Assembly: GCF_030247195.1 (NCBI RefSeq)
Contig: NC_080672.1
Location: forward strand, 367,900,271 to 367,964,270
DNA: 64,000 bases
Origin: Topomyia yanbarensis
Taxonomy: Eukaryota; Arthropoda; Insecta; Diptera; Culicidae
Direction: 5' to 3'
The translations under genes and the position numbers were made by a program. How positions within the stretch are numbered: the stretch's first letter is position 1; each line of letters begins with the position of its first letter. Positions 55,449-64,000 of this stretch are shown in pieces. The notes below the pieces were generated by a model, which made no database searches, was not told the DNA's origin, and worked only from the letters and a program-made list of their open reading frames with translations.

Positions 55449-56637
55449 CAGTAATGTTTCGATTATATCACGGTCGGTCTGTATTTTAGCGTGATATATT
55501 TGAAGCGTGATATATTCAAAACAAAAAAAAATGCATTCAATCATTAACCCATGTATTTCTATGAACAAAAAGTAATAAAAAGTTAGTTAGTCAAAAAGAA
55601 AAAAATCATAATGGGTAATGAGCCTATTTTTGCCATGTTTCTCTTATCACACTTGAAGCCGTTGATTAGAGCAGTGTCTGCCATCTTTGTTCAACGCGTT
55701 GGGTCAAACGATATGGCATCAGCGGATAATTTTTCCCTATACAGCTTCACTTGACCGTTTTATAAAGTTGTTGAACCTCCCAAAGCTAAACTTGAAGGAA
55801 TCTGGCACGTTAAGGTATTGGACGAAAATCATGATTATTAAAATCAGTGTATTCGAAGAGGCTACGATTCAGTTCTCGTTGTTTCAACATCCATAGAAAT
55901 AGTCCCATCTCCAATTGTTGATGTTGTCCTTTTAAAAGAAAAGGAAATCAATTCAAGAGAAAATGCATATCTCGGCATACCTACCATATCGTGCGTATTT
56001 TGGTTTTCTCTTTATTTTGTTAGATTTTCCTGCGGATAACTAATAATTAACCGCATAATAAAGAAGTCGATTTGTTTACCCAATACACCAGACGGCCCCT
56101 CAAGGACACGGCAAATGGGAATTTAAAACTAAAATTGAAATCGACCGGAAGATATTTCGGCACTCCTAGACATTGCAACAACGTTTTTGTAAAACATGAT
56201 TTCAAGATAATTCACGTTTAAAGTTTCGCGCCACGCCCTCCGTTCATGTAAAGGGACAAGATAAACAGCGCTATAACTTTGCTTCTACTGTTTAAACCTC
56301 TATAAAAATTTCAGGTACTTTCTTAAGAATCTATACATAAAGATAAAAAAATAAAAAAGCTCAACTTTTTGACAGACCTCATCATATATAAACCCTTAAC
56401 GAAATAGTCCGAAACCCAATAATAGGCTCATTACCCTACATGTAAATAAGCAAATCAGTTGTAAAAAAATCCTAAAAGTGCCAGGACACAACATGTGGCT
56501 TAATTGGATCAAAACGTAGTGTGCCTTGTCTGTTTTTCAAAAAGCGTGATATAATCGAGACGAAACCGTGATATAATCGAGGGTGATATAAACGAGTATT
56601 GATATAAACGCATAGTGATATAATCGAAACATTACTG
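55449..56637. mobile_element. pogo-like MITE, 1.19 kb
   Basis: TA flanks both sides (55447-55448 and 56638-56639). The tips CAGTAATGTTTCGATTATAT (with CAC beyond) are perfect inverted copies over 23 bp. Several GTGATAT(A/T)-type words recur subterminally. No transposase. Confidence 0.85.
55613..56436. mobile_element. Element nested in the pogo-like MITE
   Basis: GGGTAATGAGCCTATT at the left is matched by the inverse of the right end (AATAGGCTCATTACCC). It lies wholly inside the 55449-56637 element. The 69-codon frame at 55687-55896 includes LPKLNLKESG, vaguely like a frame at 52358-52555; significance is doubtful. Confidence 0.65.
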
Positions 56638-56835
56638 TATTTATTTTTATGCATGCGTGTGCGTTGTAACTTGTTAATCCATGTTTACGGCGCTTTGTAG
56701 CTGCGTAGGGTAAAGAGCCTATTGGTTTTCATGTTTCATATTTCGGTTATATGTTTTTTATCAGTAAGGCATCTGACAACGTGCTTCTGTAGTTATTGCA
56801 CTGTTCAGCAGCGTAGTATTTTATATAGGAGAGTA

Positions 56836-56953
56836 CACTCAGGTTTTTTACGCGGATTTTGAAATTTACGCGGTTTTCATTAACGCGTTTTTTTTTAAAT
56901 TTACGCGGTTTTCATTTACACTTCCTGTATCCCCTGCGTGAAAAATCTGAGTG
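56836..56953. mobile_element. 118-bp TA-flanked MITE
   Basis: TA lies at 56834-56835 and 56954-56955. The tips CACTCAGGTTTTTTACGCG and the inverse of the right end (CACTCAGATTTTTCACGCA) pair. Inside, TTTACGCGGTTTTCATT occurs twice about 42 bp apart. Confidence 0.8.
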
Positions 56954-58421
56954 TAATTGCATCGGAAACAATCACATTCCCAGCAGAACTTTTTGTTTTC
57001 TAATTTCAAACACTTTTGTTTCGTACTGCACACAACGGAAAATTTTAAAACAGAACTTACCGTCCCAGCAGCAGTTGAAGCGGGTGTTCTTTTTCGATTC
57101 AAATTCAAGCCATGTCTTAAGCGTTACTGGACTTAAAATTGTTTTCCCAGTTTAACCAGTCAGAATATCTGTCCTACCCTATGTATTTAAAACACAGTTC
57201 TAATTGCGTTTTGAGGTATACAACAAATACGGTTGGGTATACTAATTTAAATTTTAAAATAAATCTGTTTTAAATTATGAAACAAACCGCTGTACTGAAG
57301 ATATAATTATGTCAGTCCTATTACCACATAAAACACCTATATAACATTAAACGCTGCAGAATTGGTTTAATAATACAATGTTTACACTACAGAGTTATAA
57401 CACGTTTTAATAATTAGCAACAAGAAAAATGTCACCAAGATAGCATAAAAACCCGTTTTAACTGGTAGTGCGAATGTTGCATAACAATGTAATTTATCAA
57501 ATAATTTCATTTTTCCACCACTAATCGATCAAGAAATACTTACACTTAAGATTGTTTACTTAAGTTCATTAGTACATTATTGAAAATTTAAATGGAAAAT
57601 GAAATTTCATATTTTATGGAGAATCTGTATATTTCCGTTGGCGGGCGTGGGTTTCCTCATCACAGCTCTCAATATGGAAATTTTCTTTTGAATATATTTT
57701 CTGGACAGACCAGCCTATTTTTACTAGATGGATCAGCCAAATAATGCCAATCACCTAGTGAGATACTTGATTAATTAATAGATTACCGTTAAAAGACCTT
57801 CAATAAATTATGTTTTAATGGGGAGGGTATATAGCAAATTGTAACATATGAAAACAGGCGAGTGAACAAGAACGTGTGTCGATATGTGTGATAGATAAAA
57901 AAGCTATATTTTTAATGTCACCGTGGTCGTGTCCTGTACACAACCCTTTAATTTTTATGTTAATAGAAATTCCGAGAAATTTCACAGTGAAAAACAAAAA
58001 ATAGCTAATACTGAGTAATATTTAAAAGATTTATAATTATAAGAAAATTGTGAGTGATTTATAAGAAAAAATGGAATTCTGACACGTCGCTAGAACTTAA
58101 TAGTTGAATTAAATGTTATAAATAATAAAATTTTACTCATGGACTATTTGTGAAAATGATGTTAAGAGCCAGTTTTTCAAAGAAGGTCACTCTTTTGTTC
58201 GAGTGGTCATATTCTCGGATGTTCATAACACTTTCAGTGTTTGTTTATGTGAGATGGACTTTGGCCCAGTATCAGCTTAATACTTAACGGGAAGCGTCCC
58301 GTTATTAGAATTAGTCCGGAGAAACAGGTCGACACTTGAAAAATTTCGTTAACTTTGGTCTAATTTGCTCAAATTAAATTTTTTATAGTTTTTCCAAAAG
58401 AGCTTTGGAAGAGATTGAAAT
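56954..58421. other. AT-rich intergenic DNA
   Basis: No gene, RNA or repeat family recognised. A small palindrome AACGGGA..TCCCGTT lies at about 58286-58303. Confidence 0.4.
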
Positions 58422-59340
58422 TGGTGTCCGGCCATTAGGCAGAAGGACAATCGGCCGAATGGTCACTAGGCCGAAAGGACACTACGCCGAATGGACATTA
58501 GGCCGAAAGCCAATAGGCCGAAAGCCAATAGGCCGAAAGCCAATAGGCCGAATGGTCATTAGTCTGAAAGGTCATTAGGCTGAATTACCATTAGGCGGAA
58601 TGAACGCAAGAGAGAACCAAATAGAGTAGTTGAAACTAAACACAAGATTTAAAACAATGATCAACTTTAAATAAAGGGAGAATCTTCGCGATTTTTAAAT
58701 TTTAAAACTAGATATTTAGCATAATTTCGTCATCTTTTTGCTACATATATTCAAATAAAACAAAAAATGGTTATCAATAATATATATCTATATTTGGGCG
58801 GCAAGCAAACTAAAACTAATTAGTTTATTATTTTATTAAGAAATTGTGTTACTGGCGTAATGGAGTAAATTAATAAAGTTGTCGCGTAATGTGGCTACGC
58901 TACATCGCTTCAAGTCGTGTGCTTATAAATTTATAGATTCTACGTTTGAGTAAGCTGGGCAAACGGGTGTATTACAAGTTTGCTTGCGAGGGGCCGCCAC
59001 TGCCCACGCCGAGTCGATGGACTCCTCACGCGGTGGACCATCAGCGGATTTGTGCCGCTTCGGATCGTTGATCTTAATTATTAAATATAATCTGACAGAA
59101 CAGCTCATGATAAAAAGAATAGATATAAGCAAATAATTTAAAAGCAAGCAAAGCAAATAGTAACCGAGAATCCCAGAAAGTTCGGAAGGATAAGTTTCAA
59201 CTTCTTTCCTCCCTCACTGTCAAACATTTGTTTTTGGCCTAATGCACATTCGGCTTAATGTTCATTCGACCTACTGTCCCTTCGGCCTAGCGTCCTTCGA
59301 TCGAGTGACCTTCGGCTTAACGGCCTAATGACCCAATATC
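58422..59340. mobile_element. Element with tandem-repeat inverted ends (ATTAGGCCGAA.G units)
   Basis: About 58430-58600 consists of about ten diverged 15-bp units (GGCCGAAAGCCAATA type), three of them identical. About 59236-59333 has the inverse units. ATTGAAAT at 58414-58421 and 59341-59348 is a candidate 8-bp target duplication. The inside holds a coding-like segment. Elements with such ends are common in insects, but I cannot assign a superfamily. Confidence 0.7.
58923..59075 (-). pseudogene. Coding-like fragment inside the tandem-TIR element
   Basis: The minus frame reads KINDPKRHKSADGPPREESI and on to NTPVCPAYSNVESINL, then stops. This segment is much richer in G and C than its element and looks like a genuine protein end. 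The upstream part of the 77-codon frame is hydrophobic AT-rich sequence and probably not coding. I do not recognise the protein. It may be the transposase C-terminus or a captured host exon. Confidence 0.35.
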
Positions 59341-59805
59341 ATTGAAATCAGAAAATATTTTTTGGATTTGGAATAGATGCATTGAAAAATTTTCATATAT
59401 TACCATGAAAAAATGACAATTTTAAAATCTACATAGCTCTTTGAGTAACCTAATTGAGAATAGGCTTGTTTGAACAAGTTTTAAGGCTACAAGATTGTCG
59501 TATTGACTTATTGGAGTCTCTTGATATTACGTGTTTTTCAAAAACCTTATAGTTCAGAAATATTTTTTTACTCGGGGTTCCTTTCCATCCCATTTACTAT
59601 GCAAAATTTTACCATTTTTGGGTTGCTCAGAAAATGCTACTTCAATTTGAAGTATTTTAGTACTCTATTCCTACACAAAATCTTAGGTTAAGCACGATAG
59701 AAAGACTTCCCTTTGAAAAATGCATTGGCCGACATGGCTCAGAACGACATTTGATCAAGAAATTACACAATATATATGCGAACAGAGGTCTTAGTAGATG
59801 TACGT

Positions 59806-59888
59806 AATGTTTCAAAGATTTTATTCCATTTAATTCCACTATGTATGAAACATAGTGAAATTAAATGGAAGAAAATCTTTGAAACATT
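59806..59888. repeat. 83-nt near-perfect hairpin
   Basis: 39-bp arms with two mismatches around a 5-nt loop (ATGAA). The arms begin AATGTTTCAAAGATTTT. Size and pairing resemble a microRNA precursor, but MITE-derived palindromes look the same. Confidence 0.9.
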
Positions 59889-60150
59889 AAGAAATTACTT
59901 GTTTTTTGCAAAACTATTCTATCTCCGAAACTATTTTTTCACATGACATGGGCCACCTTTTGGTGTGGTCTGTTTCTAGGATGGTACTTATTTCAAACTT
60001 TTCTTGTTTTGAACATTTTAAATTCATGCTTCTATTACATTTAAAACCTCTATAACCGTGCGAACAAGCAAAGTTCACAGACTGTATGCTTTGCCTGACT
60101 AGCCGGGTCTTTGTGCGGATCTTGTCACAGGTTGATTGCCTCTCACAGTA

Positions 60151-61440
60151 AAGGGCGAACACGAAATTATTGCGACACATTCAACAGGGCATAACTTTTT
60201 TACCATTGGGTAAAAATCAACCAAATTTTGCACACTTTCTCATTGATGTGTATTGTTTACATGCTGTCAAACTCGAAGTCGTGTTTTTCGATTCAACGAA
60301 AATGGAGGTGAACCAACGCGAGTCGAGACAACAAATTCTTTCCAAACACCTGGAACTTCCTGACCTGTCGCACCGGCAGTTGGGAAAAATGTTGAACATT
60401 CACCATTCAACCGTCTCCAGAGTGTTGAAGCGGTTCCAGGAGCGGTTGACGTTGGACCACGGAAAAGGAACTGGAAGAAAACCGGGACCAGAGAACAAAA
60501 AGACGGAGGGAAAGGTGAAGCGGATGATTAAAGCAAATCCCAACGTCTCAAGCCGTGATTTGGCTAAGAAGATGTCGCAGAGCTACGTCCAGAATGCAAA
60601 GAAGAGAGCTGGACTACATACATACAAGGTACAGAACTTCCCAAACCGCGATGAGCGGCAATCGACGGCTAAAAGTCGGGCACGGAAGCTCTACGAGAAG
60701 ATGCTGACAAAATATGGCTGCTGTGTGATGGACGACGAAACGTATATAAAAGCCGATTTTAAGCAAATTCCGGGGTTGGAGTTTTTCACCGGCAAGAGCA
60801 AGTTCTATGTGGACGACAAATTTAAGAAGAAGAAAATGTCGAAGTTCGCCTCCAAATATCTCATTTGGCAGGCCATCTGCTCTTGCGGACTGAGGAGTGA
60901 GCCTTTCGTGACAAAGGGCACAGTAAATGGCGAGATCTACAAATCTGAGTGCCTCGAGAAGCGCATTTTGCCGTTCTTGCAGCAGCACGACGAAGCTCCG
61001 CTATTTTGGCCAGATTTGGCATCATGCCACTATTCTAAAAGTGTCCTGGAGTGGTATGAGGCCAATTCTGTCCATTTTGTTCCAAAGGACATGAATCCGC
61101 CAAACTGTCCGGAGCTGCGCCCGGTGGAGCAGTACTGGGCAATGATGAAGCGGGAACTTCGGAAGAGCAAGAAGACAGTCAAAGACGAGAAGGACATGTT
61201 AAGAAAATGGAAAAAAAAAAACTGAGAAACTGGTACCGGATGACACTGTAAAGACTTTGATGGAGCGCATCAAGCGAAAATGCGTTCAATTTTACACTCA
61301 AGGCTCCATCGAATAACTTTTCTTTTGATTTTTGAAGTAAATATATGTATAAAACTACCCTAAAATTTTGGTTTGATTTTAAACATTATAAGAAAATTGG
61401 CATGACATTTTCGGTGTCGCAATAATTTCGTGTTCGCCCT
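60151..61440 (+). mobile_element. Near-intact DD37E (ITmD37E-type) Tc1/mariner transposon
   Basis: TA lies at 60149-60150 and 61441-61442. The terminal inverted repeats start AAGGGCGAACACGAAATTAT and are perfect over 28 bp. The element is 1290 bp and almost filled by one transposase gene. Perfect TIRs and one main lesion suggest recent activity. Confidence 0.95.
60302..61225 (+). CDS. DD37E transposase, C-terminus cut by a one-base frameshift
   Basis: The start is taken at ATG 60302 (MEVNQRESRQ), which begins the DNA-binding domain; the frame is open upstream to 60170. Residues 9-48 and about 71-110 form two helix-turn-helix units separated by a GRKPGP motif (58-63). The catalytic triad is Asp145 (DDETY), Asp238 (FWPDLASCHYS) and Glu276 (RPVEQYW), with exactly 37 residues between the last two, as in the DD37E group. 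The protein would cut and paste DNA at TA sites. The frame ends at 61225 in a run of eleven A (61211-61221). With ten A it would read on to a stop at 61314-61316, giving 337 residues. The lesion lies beyond the triad and could be a real mutation, a sequencing error or a slippage site. The two other copies here are far more decayed. Confidence 0.92.
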   Translation: MEVNQRESRQQILSKHLELPDLSHRQLGKMLNIHHSTVSRVLKRFQERLTLDHGKGTGRKPGPENKKTEGKVKRMIKANPNVSSRDLAKKMSQSYVQNAKKRAGLHTYKVQNFPNRDERQSTAKSRARKLYEKMLTKYGCCVMDDETYIKADFKQIPGLEFFTGKSKFYVDDKFKKKKMSKFASKYLIWQAICSCGLRSEPFVTKGTVNGEIYKSECLEKRILPFLQQHDEAPLFWPDLASCHYSKSVLEWYEANSVHFVPKDMNPPNCPELRPVEQYWAMMKRELRKSKKTVKDEKDMLRKWKKKN

Positions 61441-61441
61441 T

Positions 61442-61598
61442 TACATACAATCGGTTGATAGCCCCGCACTTGAGATGCTATGTGTCGACGCTGAAACACT
61501 TGAAACTAGCGGTGGATCCAGGAGGAGGTTTCAAGGGGTTCCGAAACTTTTCAACTTGTTAGGGAGTTTTAAATTAGTATCAATTTTAAAGTAGTTTC
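61442..61598 (+). repeat. Dispersed repeat shared with 49.97-50.13 kb
   Basis: CTTGAGATGCTATGTGTCGAC, then (G/A)CTGAAACA, CAACTTGTTA and TCAATTTTAAAGTAG/TTAATTTTAAAGTAG occur in the same order as at about 49968-50135. The DD37E transposon lies immediately to its left. Confidence 0.75.
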
Positions 61599-61925
61599 AA
61601 ACTCAAAATCATTTCAAAACAAATATTTTTATTAAATGAGTTTTTTTTGTTGGAGACGAACCACACCGACCAGTATTTAGATCTATTCTGGTAATTAAAT
61701 GAGGTTACTGCATATTACGTATTGTTGTTCATCTCAAAATCAAAATTTCAGACCCACAAGGAAATTTTATTATGGATCCGCTTCTGCATGACACAAAAAT
61801 ATATAATATTTAATTAGCTTGGGGGGGGGGGGGGGGGCTGGGGGTTAAGGTTTTCAGCGTAAAAAAACACTTTACTTGTGATTTTTTTTTTATAAATTTG
61901 GGTAAAGCGAATATTTTGTACATTA
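61599..61925. other. Spacer with a 17-G run
   Basis: Poly(G) at 61821-61837. Nothing else recognised. Confidence 0.6.
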
Positions 61926-62841
61926 GGGGAGACTGGGGCTAGTTGGCGGTGTTTTCAGTTTTCAATTTTTATAGCTTTGATGTAGGTAGTTCTTGCAAAA
62001 TAGAACACGCGGCATGAAAGAGCAGACTGTTCGCAACATCTCTGATTTTTTTTTAAAAGTGCTTCATGCATTGTCTCCATTTTTTAGAAACAAAAATATG
62101 TGACGCGGAAAGCCCGCCAACTTACTCCGGCCCCGGGGTAAGTTGGCGGTATGTGAATATACGCCAAAAACTAAGCAATCAAATTGAGATTCAATTACTT
62201 CAAGGGTCCTTTTGGAATGTGCTGAATGTCTTTTCGAGGAAACTGTATATTAACCGACATTTGCTATTATATTTCAGTTTCAATACCCCGGCAATTTGAC
62301 TTTGGCACGTACTCCCTATTCAAAAGCAAATTTTCGAAATTCTTCGTGAAATTGGCCGGAATAAATGTCTCCTACATTGGCAATATACATAAGAAAAAGA
62401 TTTTCTTATTTTGGAGTGAATTCCAGAAATAAAAATTTTTGATGACTTTTTTGCTTTGTAAATAGTATCGAAAACTTGCCCCGCGTGCAGTACCGCTAAC
62501 TTACCCCAACCGCATATTTTATTAAAAACTATTTAAAAAATAACTTTTGTTTCTATACGAATACTAAAAGCTCTTTTCACGCGCTATCGAAAAATAGAAG
62601 CATTCGGGAAATAGATTAAAAATCACCCTAAATAACGCAATGTATTTAAAATTTAGAAAATTTACTTGGTATGCTCGAAAACACAAAATCACCCACAACT
62701 TCCACCAAACAAATCGTTTTGCAACAAAACCACATTGGATAATTGGGTTTCACATAACTTGAGGTACACAAGAAGAGGCAGCGCTATATGTCTAATAGAA
62801 ACAGAGAAAAAGGGATTCCGACAACTAGCCCCGGGCTCCTC
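61926..62841. mobile_element. TA-flanked MITE with GGGGCTAGTTG ends
   Basis: TA lies at 61924-61925 and 62842-62843. The ends GGGGAGACTGGGGCTAGTTG and the inverse of the right end (GAGGAGCCCGGGGCTAGTTG) agree at 16 of 20 or more positions. Internal GGTAAGTTGGCGG and its inverse add subterminal repeats. No transposase in 916 bp. Confidence 0.75.
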
Positions 62842-64000
62842 TATAATGTATCATTTCAATAACGTTCTGTAATTTTTCTATGCAAAAATAACTACAAGCG
62901 ACTCGGTTCACAGAGGAGTAACTGCGGTCGAATCCTGGACAAAATTATTTATTGCTGCTATTGCTGTAATTGTGCCTTAATATGAACAACAAAACGACAA
63001 TAACTAGTTTTTGGAGCAATTTGGCATCTATCCACCTATCAGTGCAGAGGTCAATTTTCTATATCCTTTCGAATACTAGTAATCTCGAGGATATCTTTGT
63101 GAATACATTTGTTTTTCTAGTTGCATAAACAAATGATCAATGGAAAAGGAACAGGGGAAGGGACGTCTGTGTACGTATTCATAGAGATACATTTTTTCCA
63201 AATATAGTTTTTGGCCCTACAGCATTTCGGTTGGGGTACACCGAAAAAAAAAGCAAAAATTTCAAAATTTTCAAATCGCTTGGAATTTGTGGATCGGACA
63301 AGTCCGCAAGAGTTCTTATGTTTTTTGGATACCTGAAATTTTGTTCTGTAATACTGCTTCAGCAACTTTGCCGGATCTAGCCTTATAATATAACTTTTTT
63401 ACATGTGACTAACATAGTCGAAATAAAAAAGGAAAAAATAACTTTTTTATCATTCAAGTTTGGAATAAAATGTTTAAAAAACGTATTTTTTAAAGTTGGT
63501 GCAGTGCGCAGTAACACTACTATTTTGAGTTAGTTTTAGGCTGAAGTTATACAAATGGTTGTGTTCAACTACGTTTGTAACAATATTGTCTTATTGTTAT
63601 TGTTACAGTCATCATCACTAGAAAGCGATATTGCTGGCTATATAATGAAATTCAATAAAAAAAACCCTTAAAATATCACCATTTTGCATCAATGAAAAAA
63701 TTCTTTAACAATTTTCGACAAATTCATAATTTTGCCACGTTATATAGTAGACTTCTAGGTATGTAAAAAAATATAACAAAGCAAAATTTTTTTGGTTATT
63801 GGCCAGGAATTTGTTCTATTTACGCCTCTGTTCGGTGACTAAGCTTTTTGTAGAACATCTCTGGACAAAAACACGATTTGAGGTAACACTACCATTCAAA
63901 AACTGCTTAACCGATTTATTTCAAACTTTGCATACACATTCTATGTAAAAAAGATCTAACCCCTACTTTGAGTTTTTGAGACAATTTTTGTTAATTAAGG
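62842..64000. other. AT-rich DNA to the window edge
   Basis: No gene or repeat recognised. A partly repeated phrase GTAACACTAC(C/T)ATT occurs at about 63511 and 63885. Confidence 0.4.

Overview
The window is nuclear DNA of an insect, most probably a culicine mosquito. Support comes from three degraded or near-intact Tc1/mariner elements of the DD37E type, a tRNA-derived SINE, remnants of LOA-like and Jockey-like non-LTR retrotransposons, many TA-flanked MITEs, and one host gene with a 68-bp intron. I have no species-level evidence. Nothing looks bacterial or viral.

Layout. 1-8.3 kb: end of a non-LTR retrotransposon (RNase H), a cluster of foldback repeats, a dead DD37E transposon with both ends (2666-3885), a MITE containing a hAT-type MITE with a perfect 8-bp target duplication, and a repeat family carrying a hammerhead-ribozyme-like core. 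8.5-12.1 kb: the only convincing host gene, on the minus strand, two exons, 960 predicted residues, function unknown. 12.5-27.9 kb: a roughly 13-kb, almost perfectly homogeneous heptamer satellite (TTTCAAG)n with a strand-switching left flank and a long T-rich decaying right flank.

27.9-38.3 kb: AT-rich DNA with three SINE copies, long foldback elements with a nested PIF/Harbinger-like MITE, and a 9-bp minisatellite. 38.3-41.8 kb: more complex, apparently low-copy DNA without a gene I can defend. 42.4-51.4 kb: two large palindromes (one split by a 2.9-kb pogo-like element that itself holds a retrotransposon gag remnant, one nearly perfect over 1.19 kb), a Jockey-like RT remnant and a 2.35-kb repeat with a recurring 13-bp motif.

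52.2-64 kb: a possible last exon of an unknown minus-strand gene, a second dead DD37E element, a duplicated TATA/initiator module, nested pogo-like elements, an element with tandem-repeat inverted ends and a coding-like insert, an 83-nt near-perfect hairpin, the best-preserved DD37E transposon (60151-61440, broken only by a one-base change in an A run) and another TA-flanked MITE.

There is no operon or pathway. Nested insertions let relative ages be read. The strongest candidates for something undescribed are the heptamer satellite beside an active-looking promoter, the long palindromes as possible sources of double-stranded RNA, and the hammerhead-like repeat. All repeat calls are by eye; identities are estimates.
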